Counted from the first letter of the stretch, positions 28,382-38,218 are shown. The stretch is 64,000 nucleotides of DNA from Pseudomonas sp. GD03919 (GCF_029814935.1 NZ_CP104582.1:3038001-3102000); one strand, 5' to 3'. Notes: generated by a model from the letters alone, not told the origin. A program made the numbers and translations.

Positions 28382-29083
28382 ATGACCGACATCCGCTCCT
28401 TCCCCATTACCCACAAATGGCCCGCCCAGCATCCCGAGCGCCTGCAGCTGTATTCGCTGCCCACGCCCAACGGGGTCAAGGTGTCGATCATGCTGGAAGA
28501 AACCGGCCTGCCCTATGAGGCGCACCTGGTCAGTTTCGAGCGTAACGAGCAGTTCAGCCCCGAGTTTCTCTCGCTGACGCCGAACAACAAGATTCCCGCC
28601 ATCCTCGACCCGAACGGGCCGGGCGGCCAGCCGCTGGCGTTGTTCGAGTCAGGGGCGATTCTGCTCTATCTGGCGGAGAAGACCGGCCAGCTATTGGCGC
28701 AGGATGCCGCTGCCCGCTATGAGACCCTTCAATGGTTGATGTGGCAGATGGGCGGAGTCGGCCCGATGTTTGGTCAGCTCGGTTTCTTCCATAAATTCGC
28801 GGGAGCCGAGTACGAGGACAAACGCCCGCGCGACCGCTACGTCGCCGAATCCGCACGGTTGCTCGGCGTGCTCGATCAACGCCTGCAGGGGCGTGACTGG
28901 ATCATGGGTGAGTACAGCATCGCCGATATTGCCGTGCTGCCCTGGGTGCGCTGCCTGGTGGACTTCTACAAGGCCGGTGAGCTGGTGCAGTTCGAGCGCT
29001 TCGGCAACGTGCGCCGCGTGCTCGACGCCTTCCTCGCGCGGCCAGCCGTGCAGCGCGGCCTGAGCATTCCGGCGCGCGACTGA
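28382..29083 (+). CDS. Glutathione S-transferase, YghU/Nu class-like
   Basis: A 233-residue GST. The N-terminal thioredoxin-like domain has LYSLPTPNGVKVSIMLEE and NNKIPAILDPNGPGG with the cis-Pro, and ALFESGAILLYLAEKTG binds the gamma-glutamyl part. The TPNGVK site with its Asn is typical of the disulfide-bond oxidoreductase-type GSTs YghU and YfcG. The C-terminal helical domain contains MGEYSIADIAVLPW. Substrate not predictable. Confidence 0.93.
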   Translation: MTDIRSFPITHKWPAQHPERLQLYSLPTPNGVKVSIMLEETGLPYEAHLVSFERNEQFSPEFLSLTPNNKIPAILDPNGPGGQPLALFESGAILLYLAEKTGQLLAQDAAARYETLQWLMWQMGGVGPMFGQLGFFHKFAGAEYEDKRPRDRYVAESARLLGVLDQRLQGRDWIMGEYSIADIAVLPWVRCLVDFYKAGELVQFERFGNVRRVLDAFLARPAVQRGLSIPARD

Positions 29084-29122
29084 TCAGCCCAGAGAACGCC
29101 TTTGCCCGAGGCGCCGGAGGCC

Positions 29123-29128
29123 TATAAT
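29123..29128 (+). promoter_or_regulatory. -10 box of the MFS gene
   Basis: A perfect TATAAT lies 32 bases before the MFS start; TTTGCC 16 bases upstream is a fair -35. Confidence 0.55.
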
Positions 29129-29159
29129 CCGGCGCCCGCTCGTCCCATTCAGGTTTACC

Positions 29160-30359
29160 ATGAGTTCTCCTTCCTCCAACCCTGCGGCCGCGTTGTCGCC
29201 GGGCGCGATTCTGTTGATTCAACTTGCCCTGGCCCTCGGCGGCTTCGCCATCGGCACCGGCGAGTTCGCCATCATGGGCCTGATGCCCAACGTCGCCGCC
29301 GATCTTGGCGTCAGCGAGCCGCAGGTCGGCCATGTAATCAGTGCCTACGCCCTTGGCGTGGTGGTCGGTGCGCCGGTGCTGGCCCTGCTTGGCGCGCGCC
29401 TGCCACGACGCATCCTGCTGCTGTTGCTGATGGGCTGCTTCGCCCTCGGCAACTTCGCCAGCGCCCTGGCGCCGAGCTACGAGCCGCTGCTGATCTTCCG
29501 CTTCATCGCCGGTCTGCCGCACGGCGCCTACTTCGGCATCGCCATGCTGGTGGCGGCCTCCATGGCGCCACCGCACAAACGTGCCAAGGCGGTGAGCCGG
29601 GTGCTGGCCGGCCTGACCGTGGCCATATTGATCGGCAACCCGCTGGCCACCTGGCTCGGCCAGTTCATGAGCTGGCGCTACGCCTTCGCCCTGGTCGGCA
29701 TCATCGCCATCAGCACCATCGCCATGGTGGCGATCTTCCTCCCGGCCGACCCGCACGAACAGCGCAGCAGCCCCATGGGCGAGCTGCGCGCCTTCAACCG
29801 TGCACCGATCTGGCTGGCGCTGGGCATCGGCGCCATCGGCTTTGCCGGGATGTTCTGCGTGTTCAGCTACATGGCGCCCACACTGCTGCACGTCACCCAG
29901 GTCGGCCCCGGCTGGATTCCGCTGGCCATGGGCGTGTTCGGTGCCGGCTGCATCGTCGGTAACAGCGCCGGTGGCTGGCTGTTCGACCGCCTGCGCCTGC
30001 GCGCCGTGGCCTGGATTCTGGCCTGGAGCACGCTGGTGCTGCTGGTTTTCCCGTTCGCCGCGCACAGCCTGTGGACGATCCTGCCGGCGATCTTCGCCCT
30101 CGGCACCATGATCGCCCTCGGCCCGGCGCTGCAGACTCACCTGATGGACGTCGCCACTGGCGCGCAGACACTCGCTGCCGCCTCCAACCACGCCGCGTTC
30201 AACGTCGCCAACGCGCTCGGCCCCTGGCTCGGCGGCCTGGCCATCAGCGCCGGCATGGGCTGGACGGTCACCGGCTATATCGGCGCCGCCACCGCCATCG
30301 GCGGCCTGCTGTTGTTCGCCTGGGCGTGGCAGGTGCAGCAGAGAAACGCAGCAATCTGA
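29160..30359 (+). CDS. MFS efflux transporter, AraJ/YdhP-like
   Basis: A 399-residue, 12-span major facilitator. After the first span the LMPNVAADLGVSEPQVG motif and the LGARLPRRILLLLL loop mark the drug:H+ antiporter-1 group; MDVATGAQTLAAASNHAAFN is typical of the AraJ/YdhP branch that exports sugars or drugs. The N-terminal 20 residues are polar and low-complexity. Substrate unknown. Confidence 0.9.
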   Translation: MSSPSSNPAAALSPGAILLIQLALALGGFAIGTGEFAIMGLMPNVAADLGVSEPQVGHVISAYALGVVVGAPVLALLGARLPRRILLLLLMGCFALGNFASALAPSYEPLLIFRFIAGLPHGAYFGIAMLVAASMAPPHKRAKAVSRVLAGLTVAILIGNPLATWLGQFMSWRYAFALVGIIAISTIAMVAIFLPADPHEQRSSPMGELRAFNRAPIWLALGIGAIGFAGMFCVFSYMAPTLLHVTQVGPGWIPLAMGVFGAGCIVGNSAGGWLFDRLRLRAVAWILAWSTLVLLVFPFAAHSLWTILPAIFALGTMIALGPALQTHLMDVATGAQTLAAASNHAAFNVANALGPWLGGLAISAGMGWTVTGYIGAATAIGGLLLFAWAWQVQQRNAAI

Positions 30360-30371
30360 ACAGGTGCGTGA

Positions 30372-30410
30372 GGTGGCTCGGGCAAGGTATCTTCTACCTC
30401 CCGAGCCACC
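30372..30410. terminator. Hairpin between the MFS gene and the next gene
   Basis: Eleven-base perfect arms, GGTGGCTCGGG and CCCGAGCCACC, flank a 17-base loop, 13 bases after the MFS stop. There is no T-run, so it may be a stabiliser rather than a terminator. Confidence 0.5.
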
Positions 30411-30424
30411 AACGAACCCGCCCG

Positions 30425-30982
30425 ATGATTGTTCAGCGTTTACGTTTCGCCCTGATCGCCACCACCCTGCTCACCGCCTTGAACGCCCACGCACAGGTGG
30501 AAGTCGAAGCCAATGCCGGCCTGCTGGCCGTGAAGATTTCCGAAGAAATCGTGCCAGGCGACTACGAAAAACTGCTGCAGGGCTTGCGCGCCAACCCAGG
30601 CCAGCACACGCGCAAGGTCGCCTTGCTCGACAGCATCGGCGGCAGCGCGCCGGAGGCCATCCGCATGGGGCGCCTGCTGCGCGAAACCGGCTTCGAGGTG
30701 CTGGTGCCCTCCGGTGGCCTATGCCAGGGCAGTTGCATCTACCTGCTGGCTGCCGGCAAAAAACGCACCATCAACGGCCATGTCGCCCTGCGCCGACCGC
30801 CCTTCCCGGCCGGTGACTCGGCATTGGCGCAGGCCGCCCATGGCCGCCAACCGTTCAGCCCGGCCACGTACTTTCGCGACATGGGCGTCGACGTGCGCCT
30901 GGCCGAAGCGATCTACCAGGCTCCGCCCGGTCGTTTGCATCTGTTGAGCCAAGAGGATCTGGCGCGCTATCGCCTGCGCTAA
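30425..30982 (+). CDS. Secreted ClpP/crotonase-like protein, unknown function
   Basis: A 185-residue protein with a signal peptide ending AHA-Q and a ClpP/crotonase-like core: VALLDSIGGSAPEAIRMGRL, LCQGSCIYLLAAGKKR with the serine at the nucleophile elbow, as in the periplasmic ClpP-like proteins of proteobacteria. The acid and base of the triad are not clear. Its stop codon TAA at 30980-30982 is the first three bases of the MITE-like element, so the element's end closes the gene. Confidence 0.82.
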   Translation: MIVQRLRFALIATTLLTALNAHAQVEVEANAGLLAVKISEEIVPGDYEKLLQGLRANPGQHTRKVALLDSIGGSAPEAIRMGRLLRETGFEVLVPSGGLCQGSCIYLLAAGKKRTINGHVALRRPPFPAGDSALAQAAHGRQPFSPATYFRDMGVDVRLAEAIYQAPPGRLHLLSQEDLARYRLR

Positions 30983-31156
30983 CAGGCTGTTGAAAAACTA
31001 TCTGCGTTGCCACTGCTGCGTTAAAAACAGGCTCGTGCGCGAGTCCGGATCAAAATGCTCATTTACAGCTCGTAAAGTCGAGCGCGACTCCGACCGTTTT
31101 TCGCCTATTTTTGCCTTGCATTGGCTGCCTCGCCTACGTTTTTCAACGGCCTGCTA
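30980..31156. mobile_element. MITE-like element, copy 1 (177 bp)
   Basis: The ends are near-perfect inverted repeats of about 19 bases: left TAACAGGCTGTTGAAAAAC, right GTTTTTCAACGGCCTGCTA, two mismatches. The inside has no usable reading frame and holds dyads (CGACTTTACGAGCTGTAAAT region). A second copy, in the same orientation and nearly identical, lies at 39125-39300. A TA duplication at the ends is compatible with IS630/Tc1-type movement. No transposase gene is in the window. Confidence 0.88.
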
Positions 31157-31170
31157 AGGTCACCGCCAAG

Positions 31171-31205
31171 AAAAACGCCACAAGCCCTGCAAGGCTTGCG
31201 GCGTT
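31171..31205 (-). terminator. Terminator of the CitMHS gene
   Basis: On the minus strand AACGCCGCAAGCC pairs with GGCTTGTGGCGTT and is followed by TTTCTT. It lies 27 bases behind the gene's stop. Confidence 0.75.
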
Positions 31206-31231
31206 CTGGTTTACCCGTGAGGCATGGGTGT

Positions 31232-32545
31232 CTAGAACAGTCCCAGCCCCCAGGCTGCGCCAAACAGCACCAGGGAGAAGCCCCACATCCACCACAGCGA
31301 GTAACGGATGTGCCGGCCCAGATCCAGCCCGGCCAGGCCCAGCGCCAGCCACAGCGCGGGCGAGAACGGGCTGATGAAGGTGCCGATGATATTACCGATC
31401 ATCAGCGCGTAGACCACGCTGGCCGGCTCGACGCCTTGCGCGCCGACCACTTCCAGGGTTACCGGCAGCAGGCCGAAGTAATAGGCGTCGGTGCTCAGCA
31501 ACAGCTCCATCGGCAAGCCGAAAAGGCCCAGCACGATATGCATCTGCCCGACCATCGGCTCAGGCAGTACTTGCGCCAGATCCTGGGCGATGGCGGTGAG
31601 CATGCCGGTGCCGGCGAAGATGCCGAGCATCGAACCCGCCGCCAGGATGATCATGCCCATGCTCAAGGCCGCGGGTGCGTGCGCCGAGATGCGCTGCATC
31701 TGCACCTTGCCACCGGGGTAGTTGATCAGCAGCGCCAGGCACAGGCCGATCATGAAGATATAGCCGGCCGGCAATACGCCCGAGAACAGCGACACCAATA
31801 CGGTCAGGAACAACCCGGCATTGACCCAGAGCAGGCGCGGGCGCTCCAGTTCGAGCTCCTCGGCGCTCGGCTCGTGCAGGGTGCTGACGGTTTCTACCAG
31901 CACGCCTTCATCATCACCTGTTTTGCCAGCGGCGATATGGCGCTGTTCACGCCAGCCCAGCAAGGCCGCCAGGGCGATCAACAACGCCACGCCGAGGCCC
32001 TGAATGATGATCAACGGGCGCCAGAGCTCGGTGACTTCGATACCGGTCACCGCCGCAGCGCGGCCCAGCGGGCCGGCCCAGGGCAGCATATTGAAGATGC
32101 CCGCCCCCAGCGCCAGCAACAGAAGCATCAGGTAAGGGCTCATGCGCAGTTGCTTGTACAGCGGCAGCAATGCAGGAATGGTCAGCAGGAAGGTGGTGGC
32201 GCCGGCACCGTCGAGGTGCGCCAGCATGCCGATGATGGCCGTGGCCACGGTCACGGCAATGACATTGCCACGGGTCAGACGCACCATGCCATTGATCAGC
32301 GGGCGGAACAGCCCGGTGTCCTGCAGCACGCCGAAGAAGGTAATGGCAAACACGAACATGGTGGCGATGGCCGTCACCCGGCCGATGCCATCGGTGAAGA
32401 AACCGGAAATCGCCTCGGGACCAAAGCCCGCGGCCAGAGCGCCGAGCAACGGCACCACGATCAATGGCAGAACAGGCGACATGCGCCCGATAAGCAGCAG
32501 CACAACCAGGCTGCAGATGGTCAACAGGCCAATCAAGGTCAACAA
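31232..32545 (-). CDS. CitMHS-family citrate/metal symporter
   Basis: The 437-residue protein is highly hydrophobic with about 12 spans. Motifs of the CitMHS family are present: GFFTDGIGRVTAIATMFVFA, LAHLDGAGATTFLLTIPAL, and LLSTDAYYFGLLPV. Such transporters take up citrate complexed with Mg2+ or other metals with a proton. The start is TTG at 32545, chosen because GAGGAG lies eight bases upstream and no ATG or GTG fits. Transcription ends at the hairpin 31171-31205. Confidence 0.9.
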   Translation of the reverse strand: MLTLIGLLTICSLVVLLLIGRMSPVLPLIVVPLLGALAAGFGPEAISGFFTDGIGRVTAIATMFVFAITFFGVLQDTGLFRPLINGMVRLTRGNVIAVTVATAIIGMLAHLDGAGATTFLLTIPALLPLYKQLRMSPYLMLLLLALGAGIFNMLPWAGPLGRAAAVTGIEVTELWRPLIIIQGLGVALLIALAALLGWREQRHIAAGKTGDDEGVLVETVSTLHEPSAEELELERPRLLWVNAGLFLTVLVSLFSGVLPAGYIFMIGLCLALLINYPGGKVQMQRISAHAPAALSMGMIILAAGSMLGIFAGTGMLTAIAQDLAQVLPEPMVGQMHIVLGLFGLPMELLLSTDAYYFGLLPVTLEVVGAQGVEPASVVYALMIGNIIGTFISPFSPALWLALGLAGLDLGRHIRYSLWWMWGFSLVLFGAAWGLGLF

Positions 32546-32690
32546 ACCGCTTTCTCCTCTTTTTCTTGTCAGGCACGCGAAAGGCGCGTGCGGAGGCTAA
32601 GAGGCGAACCTTTCAGTAACCTTTAGGCGTTGGCCACCGGGCTGGGGTAAATGTCAGGGGATATTACGTGCGCGCAAGCAGGAGGCTGGT

Positions 32691-33218
32691 CTACCCCTTG
32701 AACGCCTTGACCCGTTCCAGCCAGGCTGGATCGAGCCGCGTCTGTTCGATGTCCAGCCCCTGCTGCTGCATTGCCTCGCGATGGCTGTCGATCTCACGCA
32801 CCATTTGGCTCAACTCGCTGGAGTTGCCATCGAGCTGGTGCATCTGGGTCACCCCCAGGTGATAGAAGCGCAGCAGCTTCATCGCGCTTTCATCGCCCTG
32901 CGCCACACCCGCCCTGACGTGATGCATGACATTGGTGACACGCATCAGGCTGCGTTTGAGACGCCAGCCATACACGGCAGGCGCCATGAACGGCCGCGAC
33001 CAGAGTTGCTGGCGTACCAGGGCGATGGTCAGGCCCAGGCCGACGAGTACCCCGAGCAGGTTCCATGTGAAGTTATCGCCGCCTGGCGTGCCGAATACCT
33101 GTGTGCTGGCGGTGGCGCAGAGCATTGCCAACGCCAGGAAAATCAGGGCAATGATCAGCGTGCTGCGACGCGTCTGCTGGCGGTAAAAGGACGGATCGAT
33201 AGGCTGAATCTCGAACAT
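32691..33218 (-). CDS. DUF3087 family membrane protein
   Basis: A 175-residue protein with two spans (STLIIALIFLALAMLCATAS; NLLGVLVGLGLTIALV) and a C-terminal soluble part rich in helices (RSLMRVTNVMHHVRAGVAQG). The sequence matches the DUF3087 pattern known in Pseudomonas. Function unknown. The start MFEIQPIDPSFYRQQ is favoured over an upstream in-frame Met because of conservation. A GC-rich hairpin (GCACGCG/CGCGTGC, near 32575) follows. Confidence 0.85.
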   Translation of the reverse strand: MFEIQPIDPSFYRQQTRRSTLIIALIFLALAMLCATASTQVFGTPGGDNFTWNLLGVLVGLGLTIALVRQQLWSRPFMAPAVYGWRLKRSLMRVTNVMHHVRAGVAQGDESAMKLLRFYHLGVTQMHQLDGNSSELSQMVREIDSHREAMQQQGLDIEQTRLDPAWLERVKAFKG

Positions 33219-33325
33219 GCGCAAAGGCTTCCGATGATGGCAGGTGGTGGGGAAAGCCTTATAGGGCGCAAGGCCATACCTGTCCATCGTCTTTATCGTT
33301 CACGGCATTACACCTGGAGGTTGAC

Positions 33326-33733
33326 ATGGAGGTGCAGAGCAGCATGGGCCAACTCGCCGACAACTCGCGTCAACTGTCGGGGATTGCCCGTGACGTGACC
33401 GAACGCGAGCGTCTGACGCAAAGCGACCGTACAGTGCAGGTGGTCACCGCGATCAACGAGCTGGGCTCAATCGTCAGCGAAATCGCCCGCAATGCCGAGA
33501 GCGCCGCCATAGAAGCTGCGCGGGTTGGTGAACAGGACCGAGGCTTCGCCGGGGTGGCCGATGAGGTACGTACCTTGCCCAGCCGCTTCGGCGCCTCCAC
33601 CGAAGAAACCAGGCAAGTCATCGACCGTCTGCAAAACGAGTCACGCTCAGCCGTCGAGACCATGGCCAAGGGCCAACGACAAAGCGCGCTGTCGACGCAA
33701 CTGGACAATCTGGTCGGGCGATTCCGGCTGTAA
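33326..33733 (+). pseudogene. Internally deleted chemoreceptor signalling fragment
   Basis: The frame of 135 residues resembles only the cytoplasmic half of a chemoreceptor: DNSRQLSGIARDVTERERL, then TAINELGSIVSEIARNAESA joined directly to IEAARVGEQDRGFAGVADEV. The normal receptor has roughly 90 more residues between those blocks, including the signalling tip (NLLALNAA). The join uses the shared AA/IEAAR context. There are no membrane spans or ligand domain, and the C-terminal third is shortened. I call it a pseudogene although the frame is open. Confidence 0.75.
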
Positions 33734-33741
33734 CCGGGACG

Positions 33742-35211
33742 CTATTGCAACCTGGCAGAGCGCACCAACAGATCCTCGTCGATGCGCTGCAGCAGGTAGT
33801 CGTAGAAGGGGTTGGACGTCGCCCGCTGCAGGCTGTCCAGCCCCACCACCAGCACGCCATGCTCACCGCGCGGCGCCAGCGTACCCAGCGCCACGCCGTA
33901 GTTCTCGTCCGGAGTGGGATCACTGCCATACAGCGGGTCGCTGGGCGGGAACGGCAAGGCCACATGCGACAGCGAAAACAGCTGACTCGGGTACTCCACG
34001 CCCAGCGATACACGCTGTATCTGCTGGCTGCCGGCGGCGATGCGACGGGCTTCGACCGCACGGCCCTGCTCGGCAGCCACACTGACCACGGTCAGATCGT
34101 AGTCACGCGTGGCCGGTGGCAATAGCTGTTCCAGCAAGCCGCTCATGTCGGCGCGCAACAACGAGCCGGCCGCCTGCGAACGATTGATGTCGAAGATCAC
34201 CAGCTCACTGCCATTAGCCGGCAAACGCTGGAACAGATTGCGTACCACGGCCGGCGTGCTCACCGTATTGTCGGCCAGCGACTGGAAGGCCAGTACCGGT
34301 GGCAGTCGCGACAGACGGCCATCGCCCTCGGCAGTGTCGAAGGCGTTCTGCACCTCGCGGGTCAGCTCGTAGGTCTGCCGCGCGGCCTGTACCGGAAAGG
34401 AGTTGTACTTGAACGGATTGAACTCCGGCAGCACGCTCATCCAGGACGACTTGGCGAAGGCCGGTAAAACGGCTGGCAAGGCAGCCAACCCAGCGTAACG
34501 GGCGTAGCTGGTGACACCGATCATCGGTGAAATCAGCACCAGGCGTTGCGGCATGGCCAGTTGCTCGTCCTCCAGCGCCGCCAGGCTGTAGCGCAGCGCC
34601 AACGCCCCGCCATTGGAATAACCGATCAGATACAGCGGCCCGTCTGGCACCTGACGCCGCGCTTCGCGTACAGCCAGACGCGTGGTGGCCAGCCATTGCT
34701 CCCAATGTGCAGCGGTAAGCGCCGCCGGCACCGTGCCATGACCAGGCATGCGCGGCACCACGGCGAGCAGGCCCTGCTCGCTCAGGTGCTGGGCAATGTG
34801 GCGCAGGCTGTAGGGCGAGTCGGTCAAGCCATGCAGCAACACCACCACACCTCGCGCCGGGCCTGGCGGCGACAGGATGAAGGAGCGGTTCCAGTCATGC
34901 GGCAGATTGCCGGGATAGACCGGGCTGTCGCTAGCGTAACGGCTATAGGGCGCTTCGCCGGACGCCGTGACCGGCTCGATCAGTTCATACCACAGCTGCT
35001 CGAACAGTGCCGCTTCGGCAGCTACATAGGTCTGCCAGTCGCCGTCGTCCAACTCACCGACATCCAGTTCCTGCGGCACCAGGCGGTGCCAGGGTTCCAG
35101 TTCGGGCAACGATGATAGCCCGGCGATACGAATGCCGAGCAAGGCCACCACGATCAACAACAGAACTACCAGCGTCCAGGCCATCACATCACGCATGCGC
35201 GATAAACGCAT
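33742..35211 (-). CDS. Membrane-anchored alpha/beta hydrolase
   Basis: The 489-residue protein has one N-terminal span (VMAWTLVVLLLIVVALLG) and an alpha/beta hydrolase domain: oxyanion-loop VVLLHGLTDSPYSLR, nucleophile elbow GYSNGGALALR, and late Asp and His candidates. The long C-terminal part, which includes DNTVSTPAVVRNLFQRLP, resembles a lipase or carboxylesterase tail. GGGAGG stands eight bases before the chosen ATG; a further-upstream start would overlap the ars promoter. Substrate unknown. It diverges from arsR. Confidence 0.88.
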   Translation of the reverse strand: MRLSRMRDVMAWTLVVLLLIVVALLGIRIAGLSSLPELEPWHRLVPQELDVGELDDGDWQTYVAAEAALFEQLWYELIEPVTASGEAPYSRYASDSPVYPGNLPHDWNRSFILSPPGPARGVVVLLHGLTDSPYSLRHIAQHLSEQGLLAVVPRMPGHGTVPAALTAAHWEQWLATTRLAVREARRQVPDGPLYLIGYSNGGALALRYSLAALEDEQLAMPQRLVLISPMIGVTSYARYAGLAALPAVLPAFAKSSWMSVLPEFNPFKYNSFPVQAARQTYELTREVQNAFDTAEGDGRLSRLPPVLAFQSLADNTVSTPAVVRNLFQRLPANGSELVIFDINRSQAAGSLLRADMSGLLEQLLPPATRDYDLTVVSVAAEQGRAVEARRIAAGSQQIQRVSLGVEYPSQLFSLSHVALPFPPSDPLYGSDPTPDENYGVALGTLAPRGEHGVLVVGLDSLQRATSNPFYDYLLQRIDEDLLVRSARLQ

Positions 35212-35299
35212 CCAGCGCCTCCCTTGAAATCTCTGGCCAGGAAAATCCGTCCCGGCGACCGGCTTGGGGACTGTAGTGCAAAGCCGCCCCGAATCACCA

Positions 35300-35362
35300 C
35301 CAGCTTGCCTAAAACATATGGACTTCCGTATATTCGCCAGCCCGCATATAAAGACCAGCCCA
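35300..35362 (+). promoter_or_regulatory. Divergent promoter/operator region of arsR
   Basis: The 151 bases between the hydrolase and arsR are AT-rich near ACATATGGACTTCCGTATAT and CGCATATAAAG, which include imperfect ATAT dyads like known ArsR operators. The exact site cannot be set by eye. Confidence 0.4.
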
Positions 35363-35719
35363 ATGCCCGAGCACCTCTCCCCGCCCACTCTGTTCAAATC
35401 CCTGGCCGACGAAACCCGCGCCCGCGCCGTGCTGCTGATCGTCGATCAGGGCGAGTTGTGTGTCTGCGAGCTGGTCTGCGCACTGGGCGACAGCCAGCCG
35501 AAGGTCTCCCGCCATCTGGCACAACTGCGCAACAGCGGCCTGCTGCAGGATCGCCGCCAGGGCCAGTGGGTCTACTACCGCCTGGCGCCAGCCCTGCCGC
35601 AATGGGTGCGCGACGTACTGGCCGCCACCCTGACTGCAAACCGCACCTGGCTGGAGCAGGACGCCAGCCGCCTCGCCAACATGGGCGACCGCCCTGCCCG
35701 CCTCGCCACCTGCTGCTGA
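35363..35719 (+). CDS. arsR: Arsenic-responsive repressor ArsR
   Basis: A 118-residue winged-helix repressor of the SmtB/ArsR family. The helix-turn-helix is [19 protein letters not shown]. The metal site is [10 protein letters not shown] with C33, C35 and C39, the trio that binds As(III) in this group. The start [16 protein letters not shown] is chosen by conservation. It is first in the arsR-arsB-arsC-arsH unit, with arsB 11 bases after its stop. Confidence 0.95.
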   Translation: MPEHLSPPTLFKSLADETRARAVLLIVDQGELCVCELVCALGDSQPKVSRHLAQLRNSGLLQDRRQGQWVYYRLAPALPQWVRDVLAATLTANRTWLEQDASRLANMGDRPARLATCC

Positions 35720-35729
35720 GCACCTCGTC

Positions 35730-37013
35730 ATGCTGATCGCTGTCGCCATCTTCCTGTTCACCCTGATTCTGGTCATCTGGCAGCCGCGAGGCCTCGGCGT
35801 CGGCTGGAGCGCCTCGCTCGGCGCCGTACTGGCGCTGCTCGCCGGCGTAGTCAGCCTGGCCGACATCCCTACCGTGTGGAATATCGTGTGGAACGCCACG
35901 GCGACCTTCATCGCCGTGATCATCATCAGCCTGCTGCTCGATGAAGCCGGCTTCTTCGAGTGGGCAGCGCTGCACGTGGCGCGCTGGGCCAACGGCAGCG
36001 GCGCGCGCCTGTTCGCCTTCAGCATCCTGCTTGGCGCGGCGGTGTCGGCGCTGTTCGCCAACGACGGCGCGGCGCTGATCCTCACCCCCATCGTGATTTC
36101 CATGCTGCTGGCGCTGCGCTTCTCGCCGGCTTCGACCCTGGCCTTCGTCATGGCCGCCGGCTTTATCGCCGACACCGCCAGCCTGCCGCTGGTGGTGTCG
36201 AACCTGGTCAATATCGTCTCGGCCGACTACTTCAACATCGGCTTCGGCGCCTACGCGGCGGTGATGGTGCCGGTGAACCTGGTCAGCGTCGCCGCCACCC
36301 TGCTGGTGCTGTGGCTGTTCTTCCGCCGCGACATTCCCACACGCTACGAAGTGGCGGCGCTGCAAGCGCCGAGCCAGGCGATCCGCGACCTCAGCACCTT
36401 CAAGGTCGGCTGGGCGGTGCTGCTGGCACTGCTGGTCGGGCTGTTCGCCCTGGAGCCGCTGGGCATCCCGATCAGCGCTGTGGCCGCAGCCTGCGCCGCG
36501 CTGCTATTCGCCGTCGCTGCCCATGGCAAACGCATCGCCACCGGCAAGGTGCTGCGCGAGGCGCCCTGGCAGGTGGTGATCTTCTCCCTCGGCATGTACC
36601 TGGTGGTGTACGGCCTGAGCAATGCCGGCCTGACCGCTGAACTGACGCGCCTGCTCGACGCTTTCGCCGCGTACGGCATCTGGGGCGCGGCGCTGGGCAC
36701 CGGCCTGCTCAGCGCGCTGCTGTCGTCCTTGATGAACAACATGCCCAGCGTGCTGATCGGCGCGCTGGCCATCGACGCCAGCCAGGCCAGCGGCGCAGTG
36801 CGTGAGGCGATGATCTACGCCAACGTGATCGGCTGCGACCTGGGGCCGAAGATCACCCCCATCGGCAGCCTGGCCACCCTGCTCTGGCTGCATGTGCTGG
36901 CGCGTAAGGGCATCCGCGTGACCTGGGGTTACTACTTCAAGGTCGGCATCGTGCTCACCCTGCCGGTGCTGCTGCTCACCCTTTCGGCCCTGGCCCTGCG
37001 CCTGAGCCTCTGA
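35730..37013 (+). CDS. arsB: Arsenite efflux protein ArsB
   Basis: A 427-residue inner-membrane carrier with 12 spans that expels arsenite using the proton gradient. Typical segments: [53 protein letters not shown], and [16 protein letters not shown]. It is ArsB, not the Acr3 type (no Acr3 cysteine motif). It lies between arsR and arsC. Confidence 0.95.
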   Translation: MLIAVAIFLFTLILVIWQPRGLGVGWSASLGAVLALLAGVVSLADIPTVWNIVWNATATFIAVIIISLLLDEAGFFEWAALHVARWANGSGARLFAFSILLGAAVSALFANDGAALILTPIVISMLLALRFSPASTLAFVMAAGFIADTASLPLVVSNLVNIVSADYFNIGFGAYAAVMVPVNLVSVAATLLVLWLFFRRDIPTRYEVAALQAPSQAIRDLSTFKVGWAVLLALLVGLFALEPLGIPISAVAAACAALLFAVAAHGKRIATGKVLREAPWQVVIFSLGMYLVVYGLSNAGLTAELTRLLDAFAAYGIWGAALGTGLLSALLSSLMNNMPSVLIGALAIDASQASGAVREAMIYANVIGCDLGPKITPIGSLATLLWLHVLARKGIRVTWGYYFKVGIVLTLPVLLLTLSALALRLSL

Positions 37014-37028
37014 CCTGGAGTCATCACG

Positions 37029-37499
37029 ATGAAAGTCCTGTTCATGTGCACGGCCAACAGCTGCCGCAGCATCCTCTCCGAAGCCATGTTCAACCACCTG
37101 GCGCCCAGCGAGCACCAGGCGGTGAGCTCGGGAAGCTTCCCGCGCGGTGAGGTGCTGCCGCGCACCCTGCTGACCCTGCGCGAGGCTGGCATAACCACCG
37201 AGGGCCTGAGCAGCAAAGGTAACGACGCCTTCGAAGGCTGCCCGCCGGATATCGTCATCACCGTCTGCGACAAGGCAGCCGGCGAAGCCTGCCCGGTGTA
37301 CTTCGGCCCGGCGCTGAAAGCCCACTGGGGCCTGGAAGATCCGTCCCACGTGGAAGGCGACGAGGCCAGCATCGACGCCGCGTTCCAGGCCACCCTGGCG
37401 CATATCGAACGACGCTGCCGCGCCTTCCTCGCCCTGCCCCTGGCGGACATGAGCCGCGACGAGCTGCAGCAGGCGCTCAACCGTATCGGCCAGCTGTAA
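37029..37499 (+). CDS. arsC: Arsenate reductase, phosphatase type
   Basis: A 156-residue low-molecular-weight phosphatase-fold enzyme that reduces As(V) to As(III). The P-loop is CTANSCRS (C7, R13); C80 in [13 protein letters not shown] and C88 form the redox pair, and the Asp in [11 protein letters not shown] is the catalytic acid. It differs from the glutaredoxin-linked ArsC type. GGAG lies before its ATG, and arsH starts 11 bases after its stop. Confidence 0.95.
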   Translation: MKVLFMCTANSCRSILSEAMFNHLAPSEHQAVSSGSFPRGEVLPRTLLTLREAGITTEGLSSKGNDAFEGCPPDIVITVCDKAAGEACPVYFGPALKAHWGLEDPSHVEGDEASIDAAFQATLAHIERRCRAFLALPLADMSRDELQQALNRIGQL

Positions 37500-37509
37500 G
37501 GACGCACCA

Positions 37510-38199
37510 ATGAACGACGACCTGCCCAATCTTGACCTCGACCTGCTGCCGGCCCAACCCAGCGACTCGGCTCCGGCGCCACGCATCCTGCTGCTGTACG
37601 GCTCCACCCGACCACGCTCGTTCAGCCGCCTGCTGGTGCAGGAAGCGGCGCGCCTGCTGCAGCATCTGGGCTGCGAGACGCGCATCTTCGATCCGTCCGG
37701 CCTGCCCCTGCCGGACGACGCCCCGGTCGAGCACCCCAAGGTGCAGGAGCTGCGCGAGCTGATGCAATGGTCAGAAGGCCAGGTGTGGTGCTCACCGGAG
37801 CGCCATGGCGCCATGTCGGCGGTATTCAAGGCGCAGATCGACTGGGTGCCGCTGGCCATGGGCGCGCTGCGCCCGACGCAGGGCAAGACCCTGGCGGTGA
37901 TGCAGGTCTGTGGCGGCTCGCAGTCGTTCAACGTGGTCAATCAGTTGCGCGTACTCGGCCGCTGGATGCGCATGTTCACCATCCCTAACCAGTCCTCGGT
38001 CCCCAAGGCCTTTCTCGAATCCGGCGACGACGACCGCATGCAGCCGTCGCCCTACTACGACCGCCTGGTCGATGTGATGGAAGAGCTGGTGCGCTTCACC
38101 TGGCTGCTACGCGACCACCCCGAGCTGGTGGACCGCTATTCCGAACGCAAGGAGTCGGCCGAGGCGCTGTCGCAGCGGGTCAATCAGCGCAGCATCTGA
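37510..38199 (+). CDS. arsH: NADPH-dependent FMN reductase ArsH
   Basis: A 229-residue flavodoxin-like protein. The FMN loop is [40 protein letters not shown] and [20 protein letters not shown] are ArsH hallmarks. ArsH oxidises trivalent organoarsenicals or acts as an NADPH-FMN reductase in metal defence. It completes a four-gene arsenic operon without accessory genes such as arsD. Confidence 0.95.
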   Translation: MNDDLPNLDLDLLPAQPSDSAPAPRILLLYGSTRPRSFSRLLVQEAARLLQHLGCETRIFDPSGLPLPDDAPVEHPKVQELRELMQWSEGQVWCSPERHGAMSAVFKAQIDWVPLAMGALRPTQGKTLAVMQVCGGSQSFNVVNQLRVLGRWMRMFTIPNQSSVPKAFLESGDDDRMQPSPYYDRLVDVMEELVRFTWLLRDHPELVDRYSERKESAEALSQRVNQRSI

Positions 38200-38218
38200 A
38201 GCAGTTCAGTACGGCGAC

